Source: Eublepharis macularius (taxonomy: Eukaryota > Chordata > Lepidosauria > Squamata > Eublepharidae). Taken from it: a stretch of 64,000 nucleotides of DNA. The notes beneath the pieces were generated by a model that worked only from the letters and a program-made list of their open reading frames with translations, did no database searches and was not told the DNA's origin. Positions 22,760-35,161 of the stretch are shown here, in pieces; position 1 is the stretch's first letter; each line of letters opens with the position of its first letter. Both the position numbers and the translations under genes were made by a program. The stretch covers positions 14,270,001-14,334,000 of the forward strand of contig NC_072805.1 in the NCBI RefSeq assembly GCF_028583425.1. Direction: 5' to 3'.

Positions 22760-24020
22760 ACATTCTCACCTAATCCATAAAGCTGGGTAGAGCGGGCATT
22801 GCCTTCCCTGCGCAAGTCAGATGCAGCAACAAAGGAGGACTTTTTCTTCTAATCCTTGTAACAACTGTCATTTTGTGGGTGTCTTTTTTAAAATAGTAGG
22901 CTTAACACTGAAGGGGGGGTGAAGTAAGTAAACTACAACCTGTTTATTATTATTTGTTTGGAGCGAAGTGTTTTAACATACTTTTGTTCTTGCATTTTTA
23001 ATTAAGGAAAATGGTCAAAATTGGCAGTCATCCCCAACATTACCTTACCACAGTGCACACTTTCAGTCTTCATTGCTCAAGTTATCAATTTAAAAACCTA
23101 ATTGAAAAGGCAGCAGTTTTTAAAAATACATAAATTATTTTTAATATAAGAACTTGCAAAAATCATGGAAAGTCAGTGCCATCTTAGGAAACTCGTTCCT
23201 CAGTCTTGTAGGGCTGCTAAGGTGTTGCCTGCTGCAAGGTGTGCTTTTTCTTAAAACAATTTTATATATAGATTTATACAGATCAAATTAATCAACTCAA
23301 ACTTCTTAATTGTGGGGACAGCCCTAAACTAGTTGATTGGTTTGACTTCAGTAGAGTGTCAAAACAAATATGCTGTGTAGAAAATGGACTTCATTTTAAA
23401 TTCAGTGACTGTTAGCTCAGAGCTGGTTGAAGAACCTTTTAAAATTTCATCAGCTGATTTTTCATCATGTTTCAAACATGAAGCCCAAATCTTGCTGACC
23501 ACAACTTCCATAGTTTATGCACAACGAGGGAGGGATGCTTGCTCAAGGTCTGTGCAGGTTGACTGTTTCTTCGGGTCTGTTGAGATGTTTACCTGTAGGG
23601 GGATCGGCAGCTGTTCGCAAGCAATAAGAGTGGGAGGGATGGTGAGCAGGTAAGGGCTCTGCGGAGGAACACTCCCTTGTTTGTTTGAAGATGGGAACTG
23701 TGGCCTTGTGTGATGTGCCCAGTGTAAGTGTCTTGGGGGCTGAACACTGTGAAGGTGTTCTGATGGTGTCAGGTCTTGTGGGTTATGCAACAACCTCTAG
23801 AAGATCTGTGCACATGTTAGGGACAGTCCAGAAGGGTCATTGCAAAGTGAAAACAATGGGTGATTTTCCTCCTGTAACCCACTATTCATTTCACTGCCTG
23901 CCCCAGTGATCGCATTGTAAAGAAGGCTGTAATATTGTGCAAGGGCTTGGCACTATTTCCACCAAGCAGCCTAAGTTCTTGGCTCATTCTGAGCAAAATA
24001 AACTGCTGATACCATGTGGG
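22760..24020 (+). other. CEBPG: CEBPG 3' UTR (probable)
   Basis: AT-rich sequence without coding potential follows the stop. The first convincing signal is AATAAA at 23997-24002. A longer form could use the AATAAA at about 26140, because vertebrate CEBPG messages have long tails. The end is a guess. Confidence 0.5.
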
Positions 24021-26290
24021 CCAAACCAGGCTGGGTAGGTATAACAGCCAGCTGGATTAAAAGCAAATTTGGGTGGTTTGGTTTTGCTTAATTAGACATT
24101 GTCCTCACAAGGCTACCAAGCAACATGATTTTAAATTCTGTCTCCTTTGACTTTCCTCTGTGGAAAGCTCAAGAAAACTTAAGGTTTTTGATAAAATTTT
24201 CAAATGTTGTTAAGCCCCTTTATACATTTTATGTTACATAGGAAACAATACAGGAAACAAAGCAGGGAAGTTGATGTAACCTTATTTTAATTTATTTTCT
24301 GTTAAATATTTTCACTCATGGTATGTTTGCATATGATTAGACCCCACCACAAATGACTGTTTTATACCTCCCCTCCCTTTCCAGTCATTGTGTTGTATAT
24401 GCATTTAGAAAGGTTGTGGTAAGAATTCAGTCCTGATGATAGAACATTAAAAAAAAACTACACACAAATCATGCTGTTATCTACTTTTTTGTGGAAAGGG
24501 GACGTTCTTTTACAGAGGAAGCAAGTAGCAGCTGCCTGAATTCTTGTGCTGAGTAAAAATGGCCTCGGGGTCTATTGCCAACATACTGGTCAAAAGTGAT
24601 AAGGGGAAGCAAATCTGCACGGGGGAGGATCTGTAAGGGATCCGAGAGCCCCTAAAAAGTTCAGGTACAGGAATTTCTGAGAGTGTAAGCACAGAAGTAG
24701 CATACAAGGAGGAGCCCTTGCTCCACATTAATCAGCTCGTCTTCTTCTAATTACTGTTGCATTCCTGTAGCAGAGAGAGACCTTTTCAAAAGCCTCTCAA
24801 GAAATCTGTGCCTGTTCTGTACAGACCCAGAATGGAGCGAAAGATTAGCAGTGCTGGGCTTTCACTAGGACACATCTGGGCTGGGAGCCTTGCTCAGTTT
24901 ATGAAGCTTATTAGGAGGCCTTGGGCAGAGGGTTGTTAAGAAGGTCAATCAGGACACCCCCCCGCCCCTGCACAGAGCACCTTGGAAGAAGGGCAAGGTA
25001 CAAGTATGTGTGGAGAGAGAACTGGGTCAAGTACGGGTTTAATTGGCACATAATGATCAGTAATTTTGGCATGATTGCTCTTGGTATGGGTAGGTGTGAT
25101 ATTTCTGGATTTGGGATAATAGCAGTATCCCCCCTTCCTACTACAGGGAAGGGATTATTTTGGATACCACCTCCGAAAGACCAGCCATGGTCATGGAACT
25201 CTGTTGACCCGAGCACAAAGCCAGCATGTCCAAACGTCAGCCTGTCAGGCCCTGAAGCATGGAAATGAGTTGGCTGCAGTGGTGCTGCTGTACAGGTTAC
25301 TTCTTAGGCGTATACGTAAACATAATGGGGCACCGTTACAATGACAGCCATGTTGAGCCACTGGAAAAAATGTAAAAGCAGCAAAATGGTAGCATTAGAA
25401 AGTCACAGAAGTCGCCGGCTAGCTTTTGAGCTCCAGCTGGCTGTGCTGTTTAAAAAAGTGCATGGGCACAGAAGCTGTTTTAAGGCATGATGGAAAAGCC
25501 AAAGAATCTACCGTGTGTAATAGACTTTAAAATGAAGCGCAGATGTCAACACAATTCGATTAGAGGATGCAAAACTGATTTCAAGTTGCACTAAAGGCTA
25601 CAAGGACAGAGAAGCAAGAAATGGCTACTTTGATTTTCTGGCTTTTCTATCATGTTTTGTAACAGTATATATTCCTTTGAGTATATGCATGGCTGGCTAT
25701 GCAGGCTTCCCAGGTAGCTGACAACATAACAGTTAAATAATATACTCCTAAACTAATTGCCAGGTGGTTTTGTGATTAAGTCAAGGGCTTTCTGGAATAG
25801 GAGTGTCTCTGATTTGCTCCAGGAAGCCTGTAAGGATGGCACGAATCTCATCTCCTAGGGGAGGGAGTTCCACAATTTGGGGATGAAGCCAAAACAGACT
25901 TCCCAGGTCTGGGTCCGAGGTAACCTTAACCTTTGATGAGGCTGTTTCTTACAGAAAGGCACCGTTCCCTGATCTTCAGAGCCAGAGCAGGTGGGCTGTG
26001 GTGGGATCTGTTCTTCAAAGTACTCTAATGCAAGAGTACACGCCACACACAGCCACGTCCACAATTACCATCACTGCAAGAGCCAGATGACAACTGTATG
26101 CGTGGTTTGCCACCACACCAAACCCCTTATATATACAGTAATAAAACTTTTAATATTAAATATATTACTGAAACCTTCTAAGTTACCAGACTAAGGCCTG
26201 TCTGTCTGCAGTCAACCCTTGTGTATATGGAGTAAGGGGAAGGCCTTGCAAATCAGACGTGCCGCAAAAACAGTATGCAGGCTTTCATGT
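24021..26290. other. Region between the CEBPG and PEPD 3' ends
   Basis: No gene recognised. About 25850-26070 contains GAGGGAGTTCCACAATTTGG and neighbouring text like the 3' region of L2/CR1-type LINEs. An AATAAA on the + strand at about 26141 could serve a long CEBPG form. Confidence 0.4.
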
Positions 26291-26302
26291 TCCCCATAAC
26301 CC

Positions 26303-26308
26303 TTTATT
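26303..26308 (-). terminator. PEPD: PEPD polyadenylation signal, distal candidate
   Basis: TTTATT on the + strand is AATAAA on the minus strand, 858 bases after the PEPD stop. The nearer signal at 26859 is the simpler choice. Confidence 0.35.
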
Positions 26309-26858
26309 AGGAAGAATATTTAAAAAATAAATGCCACCCTACGTTAAAAAGCACCAGGTGCTCAGATGAGAGCACAGTGGCCGGGCAGTGAGATGAAGCG
26401 GCCAGGACTTTTACAGCTGTCTCTGCACAAGGACTGCAGCTCAGGGACACGCGCGGTTTACTCATCCTCCAGTGGCAGCTTCCTTGATGGGAACCATCTG
26501 CCCCCTACAAGCCCAGTAGGCCACACCCTCGCCCACTCGGCTGAAATGTGAGTGCCACACTGGGGGATGGTGCACAGAAGAGCCACAGATGGCCTGTCAT
26601 AGATCCACACGTGGCTCCCAAGCCACTTAAATGATTCTCACTGGTTTAGTGTTTTCAAAACAAGCCCCTTGAATGGCACCCAGAAACACCATGGAAGCTT
26701 GTGCTGAGGAAACAGCCTTTAATGTCTGGGGATTGTATCTAGAATCCCAAGTTCACTCAAAGAGCATTCCTGCTGCTCGGAATTGGACTGAAATGTGCAT
26801 CCATGGTTTCCAAAACCCCAGATAAAGGAACGGAAGAGAGTAATATTTCAGGCAATGC

Positions 26859-26864
26859 TTTTAT
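26859..26864 (-). terminator. PEPD: PEPD polyadenylation signal, proximal candidate
   Basis: AATAAA on the minus strand, about 300 bases after the stop codon. This would give a 3' UTR of roughly 0.3 kb, near the usual size for this gene. Confidence 0.5.
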
Positions 26865-27165
26865 TAATTTGGTCAGCATAATTATCTGTCTCAAAGTAAA
26901 GAAGGAGAGATGAATATTTTTGCTAAAAATTGGAGACCTCAGCCCATACAATGGCTACATGCATAATTCAAAAAGCATTTGGTTAGGCTAAGGTCCTTGG
27001 CACTTCAAGATTTCTTACATGGCACTTGGTGGTTGTTACTGAGAGCCTGAGATCTCCAGAAGCTCCTGTCTTAATACTCCGGGCGCTTTAGCCCACAGTA
27101 CGGCACCTGCAGAACTGGATGTGCTGCAGAGATGCAGCCATGCAAATCCGGAGGAAGCCCCACCG

Positions 27166-27312
27166 TCACTTCTGGCTGGAGACGGAAGCAAATGATTTGG
27201 TGCTTCCATGAGCTTCGGCCATGAACGCTTCAATGTCTTCCACGGTGCGGGGGACGCAGGTCAGCAGCTCCACCCCGCTGGCTGTCACAACGATGTCGTC
27301 CTCAATTCGTAC
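27166..27312 (-). CDS. PEPD: PEPD last coding exon (prolidase C-terminus)
   Basis: This 49-codon exon including the stop follows the acceptor TCTTCTCAG and starts in phase 0. It reads [19 protein letters not shown], then [14 protein letters not shown], and ends at K-stop. The glutamate of RIED matches human E452, a ligand of the dinuclear manganese centre. PEPD is a cytosolic homodimeric metallopeptidase of the M24B (pita-bread) fold that cleaves X-Pro and X-Hyp dipeptides from collagen and diet. The last 14 or so residues diverge from human, as is usual for this tail. The intron to the next exon is 7.3 kb. Confidence 0.96.
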   Translation of the reverse strand, partial: VRIEDDIVVTASGVELLTCVPRTVEDIEAFMAEAHGSTKSFASVSSQK

Positions 27313-28079
27313 CTGAGAAGAGACACGAGACCGGCACACTTAGAGTTCACGGTGGCACTGGAACCAGTTGCACAAAGGGAAGAGGATTTGTTTCCACCCG
27401 GCTAGGATCAGCCTGAAAACCTGGATTTGGGGCCGGTGTATGCATATTGCCAGTCAGATTTCCACACCATCTTTCCTTTAATGGGGCAAGTGGAAAGCAA
27501 AGGGGTGGACCCAACCCTCTCATGAAAATGCTCAGCTGCTGGGTGGGCCCTTTGGCACAGGGGACTGCACCAGCCACTCTGTTTCTTGGCCAGCAGAAAT
27601 TGGTTTGGTACCCACTAGAAAGACCAGGGTGGAGACTGGGTGGCCTCTGTGGCTTCCAGAGGTAGGAGCTCAACTAGGAGGAAAAAAAATCTCCGAGAGA
27701 AGCTGCTCTTCCAGAAAAACGTGCACACCCTCCCTGGATTTGTGTTAACGAGCCTTCAGCCAGAGTGGATCACACAGTGCTAGGTTCACAGGTACCTTCC
27801 CAAACCTGGGCCCCGCACACTCCCTACTGGGGGGCTCGAGACTCTGCTAACTTTGGTTGGGCTCCATGCACCAATTTCATGCACACTTGCCTCTCTCTTG
27901 TATTAAAAAAAGAGGGAAAAAAACCTAATCGTGACAACCACCGATGCTTTGCAGCTGATAACGTTACTAAGAACTTCGGAACTTTTCCAGTCCTCACTTG
28001 GGCGTGAATGAAAAGGCCGGGCTGTTCTCTGCTCACTTCTAATTTCCTCCCCAGGTTAAATATGCAGACTCAGTCGTTA

Positions 28080-28460
28080 TCCCGTTATCTTATCAGAACT
28101 GTGCTAGCTGAGCCTCTAAAGCGGCAATAAAATCAATTTTAGCAAGGTGTTGAATCCAAAGGAACACAAACCCCCAGCGACTCCCACCACATACTGGCTT
28201 TAATCGTCTCTGACCTCTAGGTGTTTCAATCTAAAAATAATGCTGGTTTAATGTTTGCTCTCCTGCTTGCAAAATAATCCATTTGTTCAAACAAAGCACA
28301 GCCAACGAGCCCTATTAAAGTATTCAATGAGGTGTTCGCGAGATTATCTGATTTGTTTGACATTAATTTAAGTGCATTACAGACTCGAATTAAATACACT
28401 TTGCAGAGTGCGCGCACACACAGAGAGTGTGTGGAGGGAAAGGCACTAAACAGCTGTTCA
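28080..28460. other. Repeat-free AT-rich block in a PEPD intron, candidate conserved element
   Basis: Between repeat-rich parts lies a block of balanced complexity with TAAT-type and TTTGTT motifs (for example AAATAATCCATTTGTTC and GACATTAATTTAAG), which is the texture of conserved non-coding elements. There is no open frame with splice sites. Function is inferred only from texture. Confidence 0.25.
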
Positions 28461-29665
28461 GCCAGAAAGGGGAAGCTCTTCCCACTCAATTTCCATCTAA
28501 CAAGTGAAAATTTTAACCCTACAAAGAGAGAAACAAAGGCCAGGCAGGATCAAGCCAGGCTACCTGGCACGGAGTCCTTCTATAGGCCTTTTGGTCTGAA
28601 ATTAAAGCATCAAAATGAAAGCAACGAAGGTGGCCGTATTACCAGCCCAGGTCTCCCAATAACACAGAATTTTGTCAGTTCTGTAAATACCACCTTCAGC
28701 CCCCCAGGAGTGGCCTGCTTCCCAGCTAGGCAGACATGTTGTGGTCAGCGACCACCACTGCAAAGCATTGGGAGCTGGCAGAAGAAGCAGTGGTGGCATT
28801 GCACTTGATGCCATATTGGAGTGGTGGCACTCTGCAGTAAGGTGAGTGTGGCAGCTGGGAAAATTTAAAGGCTTTTATGTACAGCAAAAATGGGTGGTGG
28901 AGAGAATCCTCATGCATACAGCCAGGAAGTACAGCTTAAAATGGGTGTTAATTACAGGCAACACCCACCGGTTGTTTTAAAGTAACATGGTTCATGCTGC
29001 ATTTTAGATCCTCAGGATAACGTGTATTTAATACAAAGGTAATTTAGGAGTTATATCAAGGGAGTAACACTCGTCTAATATAATTTCTAGGTCCAAATTG
29101 CTTACCACAGTTTCTATTTTTGTGTTCCCTTTGCCAAGTGGCCAGACATGTTTTGGTACCATGACAGATGAGCAACTTGCAAGCCCTGTTTGTATCACTC
29201 CAAGTAAATTTGGGATTATGGTTTGAATAAGAGCGTCTGTGTCATAATAGATACTATAGGTATTCATCGTCGTGTCTTTTGTGCAGCGCCACATAGGTTA
29301 TGGCCACCAAGAAGGCTGTTTTCGCTGGCCTGCACAGAAGAACACTCGAAGAACAACAGTTATAGGTAGGAGCAACCCTGTTATATCGATGCACCCTGAA
29401 CTGTTATTATATGGACTAAATGCTTGGTTGAACATAATGTATTCCATGTTCTCAGACCAGTAAACACAACTGAATTAAATACTGCACGTATTATATATGA
29501 ATAAAAAACAAAGATCCCAGGCCTGCATTCGGTAAGACTCCAGTGTCTGGCGGCTGTCAATCAAATATGTATTTTCATTTATTTGTTTGGGTCCCTCAAT
29601 GGGAACCCACAGTGGCTTACAACACCCCTTCTCCCGCCTCCATTTTCTCACAACAACCTTTCGAG

Positions 29666-29866
29666 GTGAGCCTGATCTCGTCAGATCTCAGAAGCTAAGC
29701 AGAGTCGGCCTTGGCTGGTGATTGGATGGGAGACCTCCAACAAAGACCTGGATTGCAGGGACAGGCAATGGCAAACCGTCTCTGCTAGTCTCTTGTCTCG
29801 TAAACCCCAGCAGGGGTTGCCATAAGGCAGCTGTGACTTGAGGGCACCCTCCTCCTTTTCCTAGGC
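29666..29866 (+). repeat. 5S-rRNA-headed SINE (5S-Sauria type)
   Basis: The head GATCTCGTCAGATCTCAGAA followed by GCTAAGCAGAGTCGG and TTGGATGGGAGACC copies the 5S rRNA internal promoter region. The tail GGTTGCCATAAGGCAGCTGT followed by GACTTGAGGGCAC matches the Bov-B/RTE-type end used by Sauria SINEs. Further copies are at 32672, 45899 (-) and 53346 (-). Confidence 0.8.
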
Positions 29867-29946
29867 TGAGAGAGTGTGATTGGCCCAAGGTCATGGAGCT
29901 GGCATGGCAAAGTAGGGATCTGAACCCGGGTTTCCCAGGATCCTAG

Positions 29947-30166
29947 GGCCAAGCTACCAGTGACGAATGACACTTGAACGGCAAGTGAACAGACTCAGGG
30001 CCAAGCTACAAGTGACGAATGACACTTGAACGGCAAGTGAACAGACTCAGGGCCAAGCTACACATGACGAATGACACTTGAATGGCAAGTGTATTTCTCC
30101 CCGTTCACTTGCCCTCCACTCAATCCACTTGCCGTTCAAGTGTCATTCGTCACTTGTAGCTTGGCC
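29947..30166. mobile_element. Inverted-repeat element with a 52-bp tandem arm
   Basis: It is flanked by CCTAG (29942-29946 and 30167-30171) inside the SINE. The left arm GGCCAAGCTAC...GGCAAGTG is repeated in tandem with a 52-bp period (29947, 29999, 30051), and the right arm ending at 30166 is its reverse complement. It is non-coding; a DNA transposon derivative is most likely. Confidence 0.7.
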
Positions 30167-30603
30167 CCTAGTCCGACAGACTACTCACTGTGCCACATGG
30201 GTCTTATTATTATTCACTGTGCCTAAGGGAGGAATCCGGGATTCTACCTTCAGGGCAGGGTGGATAGTATAAAACCACTCGTGCCCACTGATGGCTGAAA
30301 GCCATTGCAAAGGCGGAGAAAGAGCTGCCTGAAATCCCAAATGGCCTCTTGTTTGTCCCCCCAAAGTCATGAATGCCCCCTCTTAGATTTCTAACTTGCC
30401 ATGGGGAGGGGGGGGCTTATGTCCGTGTGCCAGACAGTAAACAGAATTCAGTCCAGTACCACTTCAGTTCTGCATCATTTCAAAAATACCTCCTTGTGTA
30501 AAGCTTCAGATAGTAAAAACGGAACACCCTCTCCATCATTTAAGCAAAACCTTATCAACAAGACAGACAGGCTTCATGTTTCTCATTACCATTTTGGTTT
30601 GCG

Positions 30604-30758
<155 letters not shown>

Positions 30759-30759
30759 C

Positions 30760-32670
30760 AGATATACAGAGGAGTATTCAAAAGTGTGACACAAATGCTC
30801 TTTCAGGACCATATAAGCATACAGAGAACAGGAATCAATGAGGCTGGCCTCTTAATCGAAGAGGCTGCAAAAGGACAATGCAAAGTCACCCGAACTTCAC
30901 AAGTGCGTGGGAATTCAAACCTGGGGCTCCCCGCAGTCCACCACTCTGACTCCCACGTGATCGCCCTCTGTTTCTTTCAACTGGAGCCACATTAGCATTT
31001 GAGTCCCCTGCTCCACCTGGACTTTGGTGCATGGCTTGGCTTGCTTGCTCGAGTCACCCAGGGAGAAGACTCTAGAGGCCGGCAGAGCTTTTACACATCC
31101 CACCTTCTCCCTCCTCCCAACCAGCCCTGTGGCCTAAGTTTGGATGAACCTCCCCGCTTCCTTCCTACTCTGTAACCGCTCTCCAGCAACAGAGCCATGT
31201 TGGTACCTACAAAAACAACAGTGGGACACGCCTCTGACCCATGACAGCCCTCGAAAGAAAGTTCAGAGAAATCCCACAGGTCTTGCAACTCAGTGCCCTG
31301 CCCCATGCAGAATCCCAAAGCAGTGCTGCACAAACACCCCCTTCGAGAGGTGGCTAAAACGGTCATCCGACAGGGGAGAAATGTGGCAGAACAAATGGGG
31401 CAAGAAGAGGAAAAAGGCCACACTAAGACAGAGCCCAGGAAGAGAGAAAAAACAAGGCGCCATGGTAAAAACTTTTTATTTGTAATTATAGATCTATAAT
31501 TAGATTTGTAGATCTGTAATTACAGTAAAATACTGCTCCCACTGTACCTTGTTTTCTCCTCTTTCAGAAAAAATGGGGCATTAATCCCTGCATAAAAACT
31601 ACACGGTGCTCCTTCCTTGATGCAGGCGTTGTGTGCGAATGTTTGGATTTCTCTGCCCTTCTCAGAATCCTGACGAAGCCCAGAAAACTGCATTTGCTAG
31701 ACTATCATTCGTGCATCTTCTTGGCCAACTCTCCCCCCCGCCCCCTTCTCTCAGCCTCAGGCTGTAAAATACTATGCAATTGGGAGCTCATTGGGGGCAT
31801 TTGCAACACCCCCCCCCCTGAACACTTATTTCTTTTTACTTCTGGGGTATAAAGAAACCCATGTAGAAGATCTGCTTCTGGCCACAGGGTGGGAAAACAT
31901 CAGCATGAGAAAAAGTATTAACTGGCAAGCCGAGAGTTGAATCCCAGAACCTCTTGGAAGGCAGGGGGGTCAGTGCGTCGGTCTGGCATCGAGGAGACCC
32001 GGCGTACAGCTCCCTGGGGCACAGGCCTCTCACACTGCGCTGTGTAGCTGCGGGTGGTGGTGCCAAACTGCTGCCTACCTCAGGATAAGCATCTTTCCCC
32101 CTTCCTGTTTTACACCAAGCTCTTAAGGCTGACGCTGCAAAAATCTGCTGCGCTGGAAACGAAAGACATCGTTCCTTTTAGGGCCTGGGATTCCGGCTGC
32201 CTTGCAAACTTGGATAAAGGAACAGCCGAGATAACCCCTCCAACCTGGGCGAGAGGATTCAGCAGCAGAAGGTAAAGTCCCACCTGGCTTGATAAGACTG
32301 TATGCTCGGCACACAGGGCTTTCAAAGCCGGGAGGCCAAATGACTCACGAGTCCGGCTGTTGAGGGAACACGGAGCCTTCCTTTTATCAAGGTGGCGATG
32401 GGAGTTCAGCGGGAGCAGAGGCCCTGTTTCTATGGCTGCTCTGACCCAATCGACTCCCTGTGGCAATTTTATACATGGTGAAATATGGCCTTGCAACAGG
32501 TAGGGTGTGTGTGCGCGCGTGCGGGCACATGACTGTGTGCTGTAGACCAGTCTCCTCAAAAGAACCTGGCTTCCCTCCACAGGGATCCCTGGCTATCCCT
32601 GCCTGACTTGAGAAAGAGGTCTGCGCAGCTTGCCCCCAAAAGATTTATTATGCCCTGGCCTGGACAGCTC
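30760..32670. other. PEPD intron: no gene recognised
   Basis: There are several open frames of 60-156 codons but none has a domain or matches PEPD. About 32100-32580 is of high complexity and free of recognised repeats. Short C runs occur near 31732 and 31811. Confidence 0.4.
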
Positions 32671-32671
32671 A

Positions 32672-32878
32672 GGCGAGTCTGATCTCGTCAGATCTCAGAA
32701 GCTAAGCAGGGTCTGCTCTAGTTAGTCCTTGGATGGGAAATCACCAAGGTCGTCCAGGGTCACTACACAGAGGCAGGCAATGGAAAACCACTTTTGTTCA
32801 TCTCTTGCCTTGAACCCTCCTTGAGTGGTCACGTCAGCTGTGACTTAACGGCACTTTGCATCACCACCATCCTTTCTA
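32672..32878 (+). repeat. 5S-rRNA-headed SINE
   Basis: GATCTCGTCAGATCTCAGAA, then GCTAAGCAGGGTCTG and CTTGGATGGGAAATC; the tail is GTCAGCTGTGACTTAACGGC. Same plan as at 29666. Confidence 0.8.
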
Positions 32879-32879
32879 C

Positions 32880-33968
32880 AACCCACTGAAGCCCCTCAGC
32901 GGTCAGTTCTGTAAAGAGAGATGAAACCTCCCTTGGAGAAAGCCGGACCAGTCTCTCTCCAGATCTTCTCCGGATGCGACTGTGGAGCGCAGTTCTCAGT
33001 CCACAGAGATGACACCTGTACGCTCCTGGTAAGGCAGAGATGCTTTAGGTGCCCACTGGGGGAAAACGTGGGGTTGAAATAACTAAATGCATAACGCATA
33101 CAATGTGAGCATGCAAGAGGCATCACGCAGGAGTTCTGCTGGGCAGATTACCTGTCGCATGAAGTGGTCTCTAAAGGAAAGAAGCTGGAAGCCACTGAGT
33201 GCAGACAAAGGGTCTGCCTCCCTAGCACAAAAGCCGTTGTTGTTAGCAGAAGCTATTTTTTAAAAAACTGCAATACACTGTTGCACAAAGAAAGCCCAAG
33301 AGCCGTTTCCGCTTGCGCAAAGCACAGTCCCGGCATTAGAGAATGTTAACCTATGTGTTTTAATATTAAATTTAACCCAGTTAAAGAATGGTGTTTCAAA
33401 GCAGGAAATGGCAGGCACCCGTGGATTGTGCAAGGATCAGGCCATGTTCAGTGCCATGACGGAATACCGCTTACATTTGGAGATGAACTCTGCTGACATT
33501 TCATTGGACACATGCCGGCGTTTCTCAAGCATGGCTCTGGATCGCTTTGAACGCGAAGCAGAAGTACAACCCATTCATGTTTCTGTGTCACGTCCGAAGT
33601 CATCCTATTTCACTCATAGTTCCCTGGGATATCAGGAGTCCTTTGTCCGTTCCTGCAGCCCCCAAGCTCTGAACCCCACACTACATTTTACATGAGTTGT
33701 TAGTAGGGGTTGGCAGCCATACAGCTGCAAGACCCTGGTGGCAACTCCTGTGTAAAAGTGCAGCAGGGGCCCAATTCAGGCTGGGGCCATGGAGGCAGGA
33801 GGAGTTTCTGCCCCTCCCATGCTGTTTTTGGGAGCCGAAATGGCCCAGGGGAGGATAGGCGTTATATGCCTTGTCAGGGAGCTGTACAAGCTCCCCAAAA
33901 CAGCATGGGGGAAGGCGAGAGTCCTCCCTGCACCCAGACACAGTCTCTATCCAATCTGGTCCCCGGCT
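32880..33968. other. PEPD intron: no gene recognised
   Basis: No exon-like block and no clear repeat border. Confidence 0.4.
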
Positions 33969-34185
33969 AGGGTTGCCTGCTCCAGGCTGGGAAATTCCTG
34001 GAGATTTGGGGGGTGGAGCCTAGCGAGGGTGGGGTGTAGGAAGAGGAGGGACCCCAGCAAGGTAGAATACCATAGAGTGCGTCCTCCAAAGCAGCATTTT
34101 CTCCAGGGGGAACTGATGTCTGTCGCCTGGCGATCAGTTGTAATTCCGGGAGATCTCCAGCTACCACCTGGAGACTGGCAACCCT
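33969..34185 (+). repeat. AGGGTTGCC-ended short element
   Basis: It starts AGGGTTGCC and ends GGCAACCCT, with GAAATTCCTGGAGATTTGGG near the left end and TTTTCTCCAGGGGGAACTGA in the middle. Same family as at 564 (opposite orientation) and 53571 (same orientation). Confidence 0.75.
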
Positions 34186-34599
34186 ATCTCTGGCTGTGCT
34201 TTTACACAGGAGTTGCCCCTGGGGAATGGCCGCTGCGGTATAGCTACCGGTCCTTGTCGGCAACTCATGCAAAGCATACACTGTACCCTGGCCCTTGGGG
34301 AAGAGTTTCCCCACTTGGAAAGAAGACCGGCCTTGAAACTGATTCAGACCTTCCTTCTGCACAGAACTCAGTACAGGGCCTTGGGCAGGTCATTCTCTCA
34401 GCCTCTGCCGTGTGAGTAGAATCCCGGTAACCTGGTCTTACAGGAGTGCTGTAAACAGCCGTTGGAGAGGTGAAATGTTTTGGACTTGGAGCCCTCTGCT
34501 CGTGGGGCAGGACTGCTCCATTGCCCAACGCCACAGCTCCCGTGCGCACACACGATGTCACACGGCAGAGGCCCGATGCTGAAGCCCCAAGATACTCAC

Positions 34600-34791
34600 C
34601 CCGCCGAAGCCTCGGAAGCGAGGAAGGATGCTGTTGTTGAGGAAGCGAGCCTGAGCAGGACTGGCAAGGGCCTGATCCAAGAGATGGTCAATGAAGTAGA
34701 TGCCGGGCTCCACCGTCAGCACCATACCCTGCTCGAGGACACGGGCGGTTCGCAGACTCCGGAGGCCTGGCAGGTCAATGCGTTCCACACC
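34600..34791 (-). CDS. PEPD: PEPD second-to-last coding exon in the window
   Basis: 64 codons, phase 0 at both ends, between acceptor CCCTTTCCAG and donor GGG/GTGAGT. It reads [20 protein letters not shown], then [20 protein letters not shown], and ends RFRGFGG. The glutamate of TVEPG is human E412, a metal ligand in the M24 family, and VEPG is a family hallmark. Length and boundaries fit the vertebrate gene. The frame is intact and joins directly to the exon at 27312. Confidence 0.97.
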
Positions 34792-35161
34792 CTGGAAAGG
34801 GAGAGAGTTGGGAAATTCCAGGCTTAGCCCACTCTTAAGAATGTAAGAAGGGTCCCGCTGGGTTAGACCGGTGGTTCCAACCCCTCCCCCCAAAACTTCT
34901 TTACATGATCAATTCCCCTTCACAATTCTACTGATCGTCACCAGTGAACCCTATATCTATTTCTCGCCACTCAGGTTTCTGTACTGACCTCTGGCAGTCC
35001 TTGCAAGGCCTGAACAGTATTTCACAGTCAGCATCTTGGATGCACAGTGATTCTTTGAGATCTAGGTGAATTGGATCAATGGGCACGTGGTTGAGAAGGT
35101 GGGGTAGATCTGCTAGCAGAGTTGCTTTCTTTGCATCAGGGTAAGAATCTTTCCACTAGAG

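Larger units (their letters stand above)
29590..30200 (-). repeat. MIR/CORE-like SINE interrupted by two later insertions
   Basis: Minus-strand SINE pieces lie at about 29590-29665 (tail), 29868-29946 (core and B box, GAACCCGGGTTTCCC on the + strand) and 30167-30200 (A-box side, AGTCCGACAGACTACTCAC). They are interrupted by a 5S-headed SINE and by an inverted-repeat element. Confidence 0.7.

Noticed and set aside
22319-22815. Minus-strand frames of 122 and 137 codons opposite CEBPG
   Set aside because: Shadows of the strongly biased CEBPG coding sequence in other frames.
29666-29760. 5S rRNA-like sequence (also at 32672, 46000 and 53470)
   Set aside because: Only the internal-promoter part of 5S rRNA is matched, the sequences differ from each other and each runs into the same RTE-like SINE tail. 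They are SINE heads and not rRNA genes.
32110-32580. 156-codon minus-strand frame in a PEPD intron
   Set aside because: It does not match PEPD, has no splice-bounded conserved core and no domain. Kept only as unique sequence.
33789-34415. 208-codon plus-strand frame
   Set aside because: It crosses the short inverted-repeat element at 33969-34185 and a SINE remnant and has no recognisable domain.
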